DNA from: Arion vulgaris
Taxonomy: Eukaryota; Mollusca; Gastropoda; Stylommatophora; Arionidae
Assembly: GCA_020796225.1 (NCBI GenBank)
Contig: CM036753.1
Span: 69,555,865 to 69,619,864 of the forward strand
Direction: 5' to 3'
Length of the DNA: 64,000 bases
Part shown: positions 1-47,399 of the stretch, piece by piece
Layout: each line of letters opens with the position of its first letter
How positions within the stretch are numbered: position 1 is the stretch's first letter
The notes under the pieces: model-generated
Databases searched by the model: none
What the model was told of the DNA's origin: nothing
The model's input: the letters and a program-made list of their open reading frames with translations, nothing else
Made by a program: the position numbers and the translations under genes

Positions 1-555
1 AAGAAAGGTAACTTCTCGGTTTCACTAGAGCGTCCTTTCTTTCTTGAACCATTTGTCTCTCACTTCAATGTCTTCTTTGCGATTCTTTGATCATTTCTTT
101 TCAGAGTATGTCAAACATATCTCCATCTCATTTTTATAACAGTTTTTGGCAAAATTAGTTTTAAAAAATGTAATTGGTAGTTTGCTGCTATGAAATGGAG
201 ATCAGATTTGCATTAAGCCTTTCTATCAAAAAGTCATTTTTCACTCTTGCCCTCCCCCCTCCTCCACCTCTAGCTTTAACGTATGGGCGACCATGGTTAC
301 TGGTGGTTGACCAGATAATTATCTTGTTTCATGACCTCTCCTGACCAAATTTTATGTTCATAATTCTTCGCACACATCATCTGTTTTAAAATAGGTTCAA
401 CTCATTTTCTATCTTTATATCTTTAGTCATTTTCGAACTATTGTTGGTATTTGCCATGGTGGAGACAACACAGGAATTGAGAATTCGTAATTTAGTTTTA
501 AAACTGGATAACCTGGAGCTCCATATATTTTCAGGCTTTGGAAATCTGGTGTTGA
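1..555 (-). mobile_element. LINE-alpha 3' fragment (diverged)
   Basis: The minus strand matches the better-preserved copies at 3500-4034 and 14500-15700, including the stretches corresponding to the LINE C-terminal reading frame. About 130 bp of unrelated sequence interrupts it near 155-290. No intact frame remains. Confidence 0.6.
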
Positions 556-1035
556 TTTAACAATTCATGCATACTTTCTTTCTTTTTTTTTAAAGTGACA
601 ATTCCTCTTCTTCTTTGCGTTCGCCCACTGTCAATTCAGGCAGAAGTCATGACGCATGGTATTGCGTTTCTGATGTTTGCGTGAGGTCTACTTACCATTT
701 TACTGATGTTCTTCGCCATGAGATGAGCCTTCACCGTCTTCAGATGTTCTTTTGAAAATGACACTTAAAAACGCTGTGATGTAACGGTTGTAACTAGTAA
801 ATAATACCATAATTACATCAAACTTTGGGCAAGACTTTATTTGCCTAGGGAGCATTTTTTCAGCGAACGGAAGAGTAACAAACGAAATCCAAAATAGATG
901 AAACAAAGCAAATCAAACACTAGGACGAATGGCGTCAATTTTAAATTGCAAACATGTCACCATGAACACAAAAAAGTATTGTTCAACACAATCTTTCTGT
1001 CTACATTATGCTATTAGTGACAAACCAGGATGCTG

Positions 1036-1420
1036 ACATTGAATTACAGAAGAAAACTAGTCACGACAGAAAGGAAGTGTTTACGCAGAATGCTGGGAGT
1101 AACAAGAAGAGACCGGTTTAGAAATGAAGACATCAGGTAAAAAGTGGGTACAGCATCAGTACTGAACTTCATCAAGAAGCATAAAATTAAATGGTTCGGC
1201 CACATAAGTAGATTACCAACAGGCAGTGCATCACAAAGAGCAATGTTACCCCAAAACAATGGATAAAAGCGAAAGGCCGGGCACGCAAAAGGTGGATTTC
1301 AGAGATAACAGAGGCGACAAAAACGCTGTTTATAAAGAGCACACAAAATTCCGTTCTAGAAATCTCTTCTTTCCCTAAAGCTGTTAGGCAAATCAGGACT
1401 GGAGAAGAGAAAGAAAGATA
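1036..1420 (+). mobile_element. LINE-beta reverse transcriptase C-terminus, broken
   Basis: Translation of the + strand gives a CLRRMLGVTRRDR block, then FIKKHKIKWFGHISRLP, which is the tail typical of non-LTR retrotransposon ORF2 proteins. In-frame stops interrupt it (for example near 1138 and 1262). Related pieces lie at 46250-46860 and 53335-53785. Confidence 0.65.
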
Positions 1421-1495
1421 ATGCGCACAGAGATTCTCACTCCATGTGTCTCCTTTTTCGACCTACATTGACAGGCAACACAGAATTCGAGAATA

Positions 1496-1745
1496 GATAC
1501 ATAGATGGATAATGGATGGATGGATGGAAGGATGGGTGGATGGATGGGTGGATACAGATATAGACAGACGGACGGACGGACAGACAAACAGACAGACAGA
1601 CAGACAGATAGATAGTGCTGGCGACATCAGGTTGAGAATCTGAGTTAAGTTCTGCTCAAAACCAGCTACTAGCGGCAGAGGTAGCAGAATCAGCAGCAGC
1701 AGTAGTAGAGATAGTAGTAGTAGTAATAGTAATAGTAGTAATGCA
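1496..1745. repeat. Tetra- and trinucleotide microsatellites
   Basis: A run of GATG/GGAT units is followed by GACA/GACG units to about 1616, then AGT-type trinucleotides at about 1685-1742. Confidence 0.9.
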
Positions 1746-1984
1746 GACTATAACATGAACGCAAAGTCACTCTGTTGAAAAGAGTTAAGTAACGACTAAT
1801 CCCATCAGATTGTGGAATTGTACATTTATTCTTGTGTACAATGTCAACTTTTCAAAGATCAAGATGGAAGTGAAAAGACATAATAAAACGTATTTTTCTT
1901 CAACATTTTGACCAAGCAAAATATTGATAGACAATATCAAGATCACACTAAATAAACATGCATATAACATAACAAGGGCAACTC

Positions 1985-2095
1985 ATTTGGCACTGGAAGA
2001 CAAATTAAAGCTCGAGCCCCTACGCTTAACGGCAAGAGTGGACAACCAATTCCATCATTAACCAGGGAAAAGACAATAGACTTCAAGAAAAACAT
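1985..2095 (+). repeat. Short dispersed repeat H
   Basis: It shares the string CTTAACGGCAAGAGTG and flanking bases with 17255-17320 (+) and 18150-18225 (-). Its origin is unknown. Confidence 0.4.
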
Positions 2096-2425
2096 CTAAC
2101 TTATAGTGTCCCGTGATCACGCTAATAACTTGGGGAAAATATATACATGGATTGGAAAAAGAAATGTGTGGCTATTTCTTGATTAGAGACTCAGTAGTTC
2201 ATTTGTTGACCCACAAAACACGTGCGAAATAGGTTTTCACGGAAGAAATGATTCAACCCACTAGCGTAACTCACAACTACGACCTCATTCTGAAGTTGGT
2301 GACCTGTTTGTTTTCTAAATGAAAAGTCGTCATATTTCATTTGTGTCTGAATAATTGTCTAGTGACACAGGTTTTCATAACTGTTATCAGTGTATATGTC
2401 AGGAGACATATCTGTGCACTTTGAA

Positions 2426-38516
<36,091 letters not shown>

Positions 38517-38581
38517 ATCAGATCTCATCGTTCAAGCTCTGTCGTCCAACTTCTCAGTCCTTTCGAAATCATTTGCAAATT

Positions 38582-38587
38582 ATTAAA
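38582..38587 (+). promoter_or_regulatory. Candidate polyadenylation signal ATTAAA
   Basis: ATTAAA 66 nt past the stop, followed by T/GT-rich sequence (GTTTGTATAGTTGTTTTCT). A later AATAAA lies at 40501-40506; using that would place all the downstream arrays in the 3' UTR. Confidence 0.4.
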
Positions 38588-38651
38588 ACTTTTCTGTTGA
38601 TGCTAAACCAAGTGTTGCCTGTAAATTTGTTTGTATAGTTGTTTTCTAGAA

Positions 38652-39074
38652 GTGTTTTCTAGTGTTGTTTTCTTCTAGTGCCTTCTTCTAGTGTTGTCTT
38701 CTTCTAGTGTTGTCTTCTTCTAGTGTTGTCTTCTTCTAGTGTTGTCTTCTTCTAGTGTTGTCTTCTTCTAGTGTTGTCTTCTTCTAGTGTTGTCTTCTTC
38801 TAGTGTTGTCTTCTTCTAGTGTTGTCTTCTTCTAGTGTTGTCTTCTTCTAGTGTTGTCTTCTTCTAGTGTTGTCTTCTTCTAGTGTTGTCTTCTTCTAGT
38901 GTTGTCTTCTTCTAGTGTTGTCTTCTTCTAGTGTTGTCTTCTTCTAGTGTTGTCTTCTTCTAGTGTTGTCTTCTTCTAGTGTTGTCTTCTTCTAGTGTTG
39001 TCTTCTTCTAGTGTTGTCTTCTTCTAGTGTTGTCTTCTTCTAGTGTTGTCTTCTTCTAGTGTTGTCTTCTTCTA
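38652..39074. repeat. Minisatellite, 16-bp unit, about 26 copies
   Basis: CTTCTAGTGTTGTCTT, nearly perfect. It starts 136 bp after the stop codon. Confidence 0.97.
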
Positions 39075-39655
39075 GTGTCTTCTTCTAGTGTCTTCTTCCA
39101 GTGTCTTCTTCCAGTGTCTTCTTCCAGTGTCTTCTTCCAGTGTCTTCTTCCAGTGTCTTCTTCCAGTGTCTTCTTCCAGTGTCTTCTTCCAGTGTCTTCT
39201 TCCAGTGTCTTCTTCCAGTGTCTTCTTCCAGTGTCTTCTTCCAGTGTCTTCTTCCAGTGTCTTCTTCCAGTGTCTTCTTCCAGTGTCTTCTTCCAGTGTC
39301 TTCTTCCAGTGTCTTCTTCCAGTGTCTTCTTCCAGTGTCTTCTTCAAGTGTCTTCTTCCAGTGTCTTCTTCCAGTGTCTTCTTCCAGTGTCTTCTTCCAG
39401 TGTCTTCTTCCAGTGTCTTCTTCCAGTGTCTTCTTCCAGTGTCTTCTTCAAGTGTCTTCTTCCAGTGTCTTCTTCCAGTGTCTTCTTCCAGTGTCTTCTT
39501 ATAGTGTCTTCTTATAGTGTCTTCTTATAGTGTCTTCTTATAGTGTCTTCTTATAGTGTCTTCTTATAGTGTCTTCTTATAGTGTCTTCTTATAGTGTCT
39601 TCTTATAGTGTCTTCTTATAGTGTCTTCTTATAGTGTCTTCTTATAGTGTCTTCT
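39074..39655. repeat. Minisatellite, 13-bp unit, two blocks, about 44 copies
   Basis: CTTCTTCCAGTGT to about 39499, then CTTCTTATAGTGT to 39650. It differs from the preceding unit by loss of TTG and single-base changes. Confidence 0.97.
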
Positions 39656-39968
39656 AGTGTCGTGCTCTCAGACTCTGTGTCGTGCTCTCAGACTCTGTGT
39701 CGTGCTCTCAGACTCTGTGTCGTGCTCTCAGACTCTGTGTCGTGCTCTCAGACTCTGTGTCGTGCCTCAGACTCGTGTCGTGCTCTCAGACTCTGTGTCG
39801 TGCTCTCAGACTCTGTGTCGTGCTCTCAGACTCTGTGTCGTGCTCTCAGACTCTGTGTCGTGCTCTCAGACTCTGTGTCGTGCTCTCAGACTCTGTGTCG
39901 TGCTCTCAGACTCTGTGTCGTGCTCTCAGACTCTGTGTCGTGCTCTCAGACTCTGTGTCGTGCTCTCT
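39656..39968. repeat. Minisatellite, 20-bp unit, about 16 copies
   Basis: CGTGCTCTCAGACTCTGTGT. One copy near 39765 has two small deletions. Confidence 0.97.
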
Positions 39969-39974
39969 CTGATA

Positions 39975-40326
39975 CTGTTACCATCTATTTTTAATATAAA
40001 ACATGGGCTTTGTCATTACAAAATGAGATTTGGTGGATAAGTATTGAAAATCGATCTGAAAGAATACTTGAAACTAACCAAATCTACTTTAAGATAATAC
40101 TAAGTCTGTAAGGGCAGTTTCTCCTACAAGAATCAGTTGATGACCATTGCATGGAGTTCGATCACCAGTAGCTAGCTAGGTAAACAGCCCAAAATATATT
40201 CCATTCATAATCGGATTACTTTGCATTTCTCAGCATCAAACCCTTTCCGGTATATTTTATCGCATCTAATTTATTGACGATAGATCACGGTCTCCGTATT
40301 TTTTGCCACTGATCTTAGTTTTATTA
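39975..40326. other. 3' flank, no recognised feature
   Basis: Unique AT-rich sequence between the arrays and the hAT element. Confidence 0.5.
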
Positions 40327-40919
40327 CTTACATGCAGGGGCGGCTCGTCATTAGGGCCAGTGGGGCCAGGCCCACCAAAAATATGGAGTAACCTGTACTT
40401 ATTTTAGACATTATTTGTTCATAATTATTACTTTCTCGAGATACTGATTAGCTTTGAAAGTTGGATATATAACACTAAAATATAAATATTATATCAGAAT
40501 AATAAAACAAACCTGTTATTTATATATCTCCTTATTAAAAAACATTATATATACTGAAGCTCCCTCATACTTCAAGCATTGTGCTGTGTACTATTTCTGG
40601 GGCTAGCTTACAAGTTCCTACATAAGATGTAACCTTTCGACCTCTGACCTTGGATCGCTATTGTAGTGATAATTGCCAAAACGTCATTTTCATTCAGCCG
40701 GAATATATATTCATTCTTACGCGGCCAAACTACTTCCCAGATAAACGAGGACTCTAGCTCAAATAGTCCGTTTAATTATCGATTGAATCCCAACTTTATA
40801 TAAAAATAGTATAACATTATAGAACATAATAGGAATAAATAACAAACCATAAAATAATATTAGTTTTAGGGAATTGTCCCTTGCATTAATACACATTGTC
40901 TACAGCAATTTTCTTTCCT

Positions 40920-41425
40920 ACAGTTGAGTTAGTTGAGTTGAGTTAGTTGACTTGAGTTGAGTTAGTTGACTTGAGTTGAGTTAGTTGACTTGAGTTGAGT
41001 TAGTTGACTTGAGTTGAGTTAGTTGAGTTGAGTTAGTTGACTTGAGTTGAGTTAGTTGACTTGAGTTGAGTTAGTTGACTTGAGTTGAGTTAGTTGACTT
41101 GAGTTGAGTTAGTTGACTTGAGTTCAGTTAGTTGACTTGAGTTGAGTTAGTTGACTTGAGTTGAGTTAGTTGACTTGAGTTGAGTTAGTTGACTTGAGTT
41201 GAGTTAGTTGACTTGAGTTGAGTTAGTTGAGTTGAGTTAGTTGACTGAGTTGAGTTAGTTGACTGAGTTGAGTTAGTTGACTTGAGTTGAGTTAGTTGAC
41301 TTGAGTTGAGTTAGTTGACTGAGTTGAGTTAGTTGACTTGAGTTGAGTTAGTTGACTTGAGTTGAGTTAGTTGACTGAGTTGAGTTAGTTGACTTGAGTT
41401 GAGTTAGTTGACTTGAGTTGAGCCA
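40920..41425. repeat. Minisatellite, 19-bp unit, about 27 copies
   Basis: TTGAGTTAGTTGACTTGAG, with a few 18- and 14-bp variants. Nested in the hAT element. Confidence 0.96.
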
Positions 41426-41427
41426 AA

Positions 41428-41530
41428 CACGTAAAAACATTTTTAACAATGTTGCAAAATACAAAAACAAATGACAATACACAAATGCTTCGACCAAATT
41501 GCCTTTATCAAGCAAAAATTACAACAGAAG
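41428..41530 (-). mobile_element. Penelope-like terminal fragment
   Basis: CCAAACACGTA, AAAATACAAAAACAAATGAC and GCCTTTATCAAGCAAAAATT match the 45590-45713 arm. Confidence 0.5.
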
Positions 41531-41632
41531 TGAAGAATTTCAGTTATTTCACTACATAGTTCAGTTTAGTCGTCGGATCACCATCACCGCACGTCGAACA
41601 AATCAGTCCATAAGTGCTCCGATCTCTCTACT

Positions 41633-41805
41633 GTTACCTGCCACGCATGTCGTAAGAGGTGACTAAGGTTTGTCTGAAATCGGATACATATGTCCTAAAC
41701 GTGTAGAAGTCTATGCATTTAGGGGCCTACCAAACCAATATGCAACGTATACACGTTCTTGGCAAATATCGAACATATCACAAAGAGTGAACGCAAAGAA
41801 GACAT
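41633..41805 (+). mobile_element. SINE-A copy, 5' truncated
   Basis: It starts at ACTGTTACCTGCCACGCATG and ends GTGAACGCAAAGAAGA, with a deletion before the tail. Confidence 0.82.
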
Positions 41806-41809
41806 CGAC

Positions 41810-42095
41810 ACTCTCATTGCCTGCAATGCCAAAGTGATATGGAATCCACTGCAAGTGAATTTCTGCCTTTTATTGAAAGCTGAGCGAGTTCTATTTTTAG
41901 GTTTTGTACTGTGCTGTCAGCGGATTTAGCCTGCAGGGCTTGTAAAGCTAACAGTGAGTCTGTAAGAAATACCATCTTGCCTGCAGGTGCTTGCGGCTTA
42001 TTCATGTGCTATGTTGCCATCAGAAGGGCTAAGAGTTCTGCTTTGTAGTTGGAACATATTCTTCCAGTAGAGGCCGCTAGAGACACAGTAGATAC
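41810..42095 (-). pseudogene. LINE RNase H fragment
   Basis: The minus strand encodes VFLTDSLLALQALQ and LSIKGRNSLAVDSI, resembling the middle of the RNase H domain of I/Jockey-type LINEs. Truncated at both ends. Confidence 0.6.
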
Positions 42096-42184
42096 TCACA
42101 AAACCACGATTTTTGCCGGGCCCCACCAAGAAAAATGACCACGAGCCGCCACTGCTTACATGGAGTAAAGGGTCTAATGACGAA

Positions 42185-42300
42185 GGGTTTACTTTATTGC
42201 ACCGGGTTTACCCCAGAAGGTTATGTCCCACTCCAGAACTAGAACACAAACTGCCGAACTCCGTAGCTCCGGCAACGAAGGGACCTTTGTAAAACAATTA
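42185..42300 (-). repeat. SINE-G dispersed repeat
   Basis: TTGCACCGGGTTTACCCCAG and CCGTAGCTCCGGCAACGA match 56375-56515. Confidence 0.55.
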
Positions 42301-42559
42301 CTGATGCACAGAATGGCGTGGTCTGTATTTGATCCTAGTACCTTCCAACCGCAAATCGACGGCTTACTCAGAGCTTCCTATTTTATTAATTTAAAAGTTA
42401 ATTGCATATCCTTTACAGAACTTTGCGAATCAACCCCAGCTTTTTAACGCTGTTTGTGATTTTCCAGGCATTATTACATTCAGTAGTTTGCCATTGCTTA
42501 CTGAACGGGTTGTGTCATCGTCATTTCGTAAAATTCCACGTGAAGCAATTTGTAACCAA

Positions 42560-42645
42560 ATTGTCCGCAGCGTGATTTGAACTCAGAACGTCGGAGTTAA
42601 TAGACCATATCCCCTAAGCCACTTTTACACCTTTAATTACACCTT
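42560..42645 (-). mobile_element. tRNA-like SINE head
   Basis: The minus strand has GTGGCTTAGGGGATATGG (box-A-like) and GAGTTCAAATC (box B). Confidence 0.5.
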
Positions 42646-42764
42646 TAAAATAGACATTCCCTTTTTAAAAATTGCATGTAATTAAACGAAGACACTGATG
42701 AAGAAAAGTTTGTGTTTAGACGTTAGGTGTTGTACGGAAATTTGCAAATCTGAGGTGGTCAGAC

Positions 42765-42870
42765 CAGATCTGGAGACAACCATGGGTAGGCTGCGGTGAT
42801 ACTAAGTAAATTGGCGTTTAAGGACAAAAACGCGTGTGTATAGTATCATATAAGTAAGCAATAATTTAAT
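42765..42870 (+). repeat. Dispersed repeat J
   Basis: It shares GGCTGCGGTGATAC, AAATTGGCGTTTAAGGACAA and ATCATATAAGTAAGCAA with 63375-63490. Confidence 0.5.
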
Positions 42871-43011
42871 TAAATAGAAAACTAACGATAATCTCACGTT
42901 TCAACCATAAGTCTTTTTCAAGGAGACACATACACACAAACACTAAATAAACTAGAACATAGATCTAAATAAGAAAGATAACTGGAATTTTATACAGGAA
43001 TTATACTGTGT

Positions 43012-43185
43012 TTAGACGTTAATAATAATAATAATTCATCTAGTACCGTTATACGTTACATAGAGCAATTTCTCTATACTGCTCTATCCTGTGCAACTCG
43101 CTCAATCTCTTCCATAGAAATGAGACCGATATTTCTTGCCTCTCTCAGCAAAGCTCGTTTCAGAGTCTCCGTAGGTCATACGTTA
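43012..43185 (-). mobile_element. LINE-alpha 3' fragment with AAT tail
   Basis: AATAATAATAATAATTCATC, then CGTTATACGTTACATAG and GAGACCGATATTTCTTGCC. Confidence 0.78.
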
Positions 43186-43341
43186 GCCATTCACACCAGA
43201 AAATAATCAGCAATTTTCACATTTGAAAACTAAAGTTCGTTTTCTGTCACTCTTACACCTTTGTCTGTACTTTAGTTGTATTTCTTAATTTCTTGATTTA
43301 TTTATCCTGTTTATTTTTTTTATATATCTTGAATTCTTCCA

Positions 43342-43602
43342 ATTCTTCTTCTTCGAACGCTCCATATCGACCACTTGTTAACCACTTTGTGCGATGTGCA
43401 TGTGATCTGAGCCTAAGAGCGATTGTGTGTTGTGCCAGTTATGCGCCTACAAGCACACCAGCACATCCAATTTCTGCGATGCTTTTTATTTACTAGGTAT
43501 CTTCCCTTAGACCTACATCAGTCGCCTCTTACGTCATGCCTTGTAAGTGGCAGTGGTACTATTCTTTGCTTCACTTGCGGGCCCCGGCCCACACGGTCGG
43601 GA
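43342..43602 (-). mobile_element. SINE-B copy
   Basis: Full-length, TTCTTCTTCGAACGCTCCAT to GGGCCCCGGCCCACACGG. Confidence 0.9.
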
Positions 43603-43861
43603 GTCTCCAATTAGAGTTAATTATTAGTTTTCATTTTTGTTGACCTACATGCTCTGATATAACCAAAACAAGATTCATCCGTGGTCTACGATAATGTACG
43701 GCCGGCGGTTTCATGAAAAACTTCTAGGAAATAAGACCACAACCGTCACGTGATCCTCGAATTCCAGTATTGTTGTATATAGACCAATTCATTTTATAAA
43801 CAAAATATGTTAACGTGTTACATAATATAACCTTGATTTAAGTTCAAAGCTAATTAATATC

Positions 43862-44140
43862 AGAGCCGCTGTAGCGTAGTTGTTAGTGAACTCGCTTCGC
43901 AAGGCTGGTGGTCTGGGTTCAGCTCCGCAATGCGCGTGGAATTTTTCCCGACCACGACGGCTCTCAGGTCGACCCAGCCTAACTGGGTACCAGACATGCT
44001 CTGGGAAAGTAAAGGCGGCCGGCGTGATGCTGACCACATCACCCATCGTGTGCCGACGGTCAATGAAAAATACAGGCCTAACACTGTATTGACCTATATA
44101 CCACAAGGTATGAAAGGGTTCCTTTACTTTTACTTTTTAC
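43862..44140 (+). mobile_element. tRNA-derived SINE
   Basis: Head GAGCCGCTGTAGCGTAGTTG, box-B-like GGTTCAGCTCC, end TTTACTTTTACTTTTTAC. A partial relative lies at 44490-44620. Confidence 0.6.
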
Positions 44141-44329
44141 TAATTAATATCAGTATTAATAAAATATTTTCTTCAATAACTAACCGTGGACTCATAGAAT
44201 TGAGTAAAATTGCAAAAAAGTTTAGTGTTCAATCAAAGATATAGAAAAACTAACCCTCATTAAACCGGAATTTTTGATTTCCGCCTGAGCAGTGGACCTT
44301 ATGTTGCCGAGGGACACGTTTCATCCTTA

Positions 44330-44485
44330 CTTTCTTCTTCTTCTTTGTGTTCGTTATTTACAACCAATTTTAATCACTCTTTGTGATATGTTTGATCTTT
44401 GCCAAGAACGTGTATACGTTGCACATTGGTTTGGTAGTCCCCTAATCGCACGTTTAGGACACATGCATCCTATTTCAGCCAAAAA
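44330..44485 (-). mobile_element. SINE-A copy, 5' truncated
   Basis: CTTCTTCTTTGTGTTCG to ATGCATCCTATTTCAGCCAA. Confidence 0.8.
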
Positions 44486-44489
44486 CACG

Positions 44490-44625
44490 TGTCTCAATCA
44501 TGGGAGTTGCGCTCTAATCCATTGGCCAGATGCATCGTGTGCCGATTGTAAAAAAACAGGCACCGTATTCCCCAATATGGCATGAGATAGGAAAAATGGT
44601 TCTTTAACTTTGCCTTGAAACAAAT
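44490..44625 (+). mobile_element. Partial SINE, relative of 43862-44140
   Basis: GCATCGTGTGCCGATTGTAA, AGGCACCGTATT and GGTTCTTTAACTTTG match the 3' half. Confidence 0.4.
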
Positions 44626-44819
44626 TAATCAGTATAGAGTTAAATTATATAGTTAAAATATAATATAAAAAGAGTTGAATATATATGGAAATAAATGACT
44701 GTAAACAGAAATTTGTGTGTGCATTGGTACACAATTTATGTGTTCATTGAGATACGTGTGTACTGATACGTGTGCATGGAGAAACTTGTCTGTGCTCTGA
44801 GACAAATCAGGGAACAATA

Positions 44820-45570
44820 TGGTGTATATTCATCATTATCATCAGGTGCCGTGCCGACTGGTGTACGCGATCATAAATCTCCACAAATCTCTGTCCCTGG
44901 TGTTTGATGTCATCTCTCTCAGATCTTGACTCTTTTCCGTGCCATAAAGTCAGACTGTTCAAAATTTTCTCTTTGTCTTCCTCTGTCTCGTCTCTCTTCG
45001 ATTTTACCGATTGTCAAAATTTGTTCTAAGCCTCCCCTCCTCATCACATGCTGGAAAAATGATGACTGCCTATTTCTTATATTGATGATAAGCTATATCT
45101 GTGTCTTGACCTCATTCAACATCTCAAGATTAGTGATTTTAGCAGTCCATGGGATTTTCATCATTATTCTGTAAAACCACATCTCTTTGGACTTCAGAGA
45201 TTTTTCGATCTGTGTGTTTATTGTCATTGAATGTATGTTAGTATTATTTATAGTAGCAATGTATAGCTCTCACTCTGATAACAATTGACAAGAACTTGTT
45301 GCATATAATGCTTCTCATTTTCTGGAACGCAGCTTTGACCTGCCCTATTCTGCTCTTTATTTCTGATCTACATCTGTCATCTGATGTTATCAGGACTCCG
45401 AGATATTTAAATTGGTGTACTTGTCTTAGCTACGTTCCTTTTACTGAGATGGTGCTTTTTTGTCGGATTCTACTTTTTTTTAAAGATAATCATAACTTCT
45501 GTCTTTCTAATATTTAGGCTCAGCGTTTTGTTGTTACTTTCTGTCACAATCTTATCAACTAAATTACGAT
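44820..45570 (-). pseudogene. LINE-gamma 3' portion
   Basis: The minus strand resembles the post-RT segment and 3' end of a LINE; 44926-45180 matches 2585-2790 and 44825-44940 matches 33220-33312. No intact frame. Confidence 0.6.
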
Positions 45571-45589
45571 AAATGGGAAGAGACTGCAG

Positions 45590-45966
45590 TAAAACTATAT
45601 AAACTGGCGAAACACGTAATAACAAAGTACTGTTGTTTTACAAAATACAAAAATAATGACAATACACTGCAACGTTTCGACAAAAAGGTCTTTATCTAGC
45701 AAACAATACAAAATGTATCTACTTTTTCCACTTCTAGTTTTTCTGCATTTATTTCGTTAATCGTTTTTTGTCACAGATTTTCATTTTATGCTCGTTTTAA
45801 TCTCTGTGGTAGTCTTAGTGTAGTGTGCTGTTAAATTTGTCACTCCTGTTCTATCGTTTGCTTGATAAAGGCCATTTGGTCTAAACGTTGCTGTGTATTG
45901 TCATTGTTTTTGTATTTTGTAAAACTACAGCACCTTGTTATTTCCTGTTTCGCCAACAAAATTATG
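45590..45966. mobile_element. Penelope-like inverted pair
   Basis: Arm 45599-45713 and arm 45850-45966 are reverse complements at roughly 85-90%, sharing TTTTACAAAATACAAAAA, ATGACAATACAC and GCAACGTTT. About 135 bp separates them. GTTTCGAC...GGTCTTTATC text is typical of Penelope-like terminal repeats. The assignment is inference. Confidence 0.55.
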
Positions 45967-46131
45967 TAGTTCTACTATTTCTGTTATTGCTATTATGATG
46001 TATATGACGTTCTGGTTAGTTATTTATAAAGATATTTTGAATCTGAATATGACAAGAAATGTCACTTTCTTTTCTCCAATCCTGTTTTGCCTCACAGCGT
46101 CAAGATAACGAATTTCTAGAACGAGCCCTTG

Positions 46132-46245
46132 TGTGCGCTTCATAAGTAAAATCTTCGTTGCGTCCTTCATAAGTAACAGTCTTTCGTTGCGTCCTTCATA
46201 AGTAACAGTCTTTCGTTGCGCCTTCAAGTAACAGCTTCGTTGCGT
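46132..46245. repeat. Array, about 30-bp unit, 4 copies
   Basis: The unit contains CTTTCGTTGCGTCCTTCATA. The last copy has deletions. Confidence 0.85.
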
Positions 46246-46249
46246 CTGT

Positions 46250-46860
46250 TAAATCTTAGGTCCACCTTTTGCGTGGTCAGCCTTTTGTTTTGTATCCGTT
46301 GTTGTATCGGTGCAACATTTCTCTTGGAGGTGAACTGTCTGTTGGTAATCTGCCTATGTGACCGAACCATTTCATTTGTTGTTTCTTGATGAAGCTCAGT
46401 ACTGATGTTGTACCCAATTTCCCTCCGATGTCTTCATTTTTCAATCGGTCTCTTCTTGATACTCCCATCATTCTGCGTAGACACTTCATCTCTGTCGTGA
46501 TTAGTTTTCTTCTTTAATTTGATGCCAGCGCCCAGGTTTGGCACTGATAGCATAATCTGGGGAGAAAGGTTGGGTTGAACATTGTTTCTGTGTGTATTCA
46601 TAGTGATATGTTTGCATTTTAATATTGGCTCCATTTGCACTATCATTTGATTTGCTTTGTTGCATCTGTGTTGGATTTCGTTAGTTATTTTTCCGTTTGC
46701 TGAAAAAATCCTCTCAAGGTATGTAAAGTCTTTGACTTCTTTTAATGGCGATTATCGATGGAGACACTGGCAGTATTTTTCTCCCTAGCAAATATCATTA
46801 CTTCGGTTTTAATAAATATTACTAAGCGAGTAAATGTCGAGATCTTTGTACCAATTTCTT
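46250..46860 (-). pseudogene. LINE-beta post-RT and C-terminus
   Basis: The minus strand encodes MKCLRRMMGVSRRDRLKNED then FIKKQQMKWFGHIGRLPTD. Upstream antisense text (IQHRCNKANQMIVQMEPIL-like) fits the thumb region. Broken frames. Confidence 0.72.
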
Positions 46861-46869
46861 GACGCCTTT

Positions 46870-47395
46870 CGCAGACCGGAGACAAAAGAATCTTGAATCG
46901 GCATCTGATCTCAAACCAACCACCACTTTGTGAAGCGTTGATCTAAACCAGTTAGCTTTCAAACATTGGATTGCTTTCACAATCGACAGAGACTAGCTTG
47001 GTTACCAAATTCATTCTTCAATTAATCCGCCTGTAACATGATATTTAAATCGCTGACTTTGACAAGGGAACATTCTAGAACTGGCTACTTTACACTTAAG
47101 TGTTAAATCTTAGATTTACGTTTAAACTCTTCACATATTTCCGGGATTACATTCTTTGGGAAATTATTTTTGTTAAAGTATGTATTGTTAGCGTTATTCA
47201 TGTCTTTGTTTTGTTTTTCTTTGGTGATTTCTGTTTTTAAATCTCTAATAGGCTCAGATTTCAGGTTTTTGACTGTATGCACCTCCCTTTGATATTTTTT
47301 GCTGTGAGGCTTCCCCTACTTATTTTCTATTTTAATGATTACTAATCCTTTATTTGCTTCTTGTTAAGTTACTTATGGTTGTTTCTTCTGACTTA
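46870..47395. other. No recognised feature
   Basis: AT-rich, unique. I see nothing I can support. Confidence 0.45.
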
Positions 47396-47399
47396 AGAT

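Larger units (their letters stand above)
40335..42154. mobile_element. 1.8-kb hAT element with nested insertions
   Basis: Left terminus CAGGGGCGGCTCGTCATT, right terminus AATGACCACGAGCCGCCACTG minus its first base, inverted. Exact 8-bp duplication CTTACATG at 40327-40334 and 42155-42162. Inside lie a 19-bp array, a Penelope-like end, a SINE-A and a LINE RNase H piece. No transposase is visible, so it is non-autonomous. Confidence 0.88.

Noticed and set aside
39072..40040. Several 90-150-codon frames on both strands
   Set aside because: Artefacts of 13-bp and 20-bp arrays.
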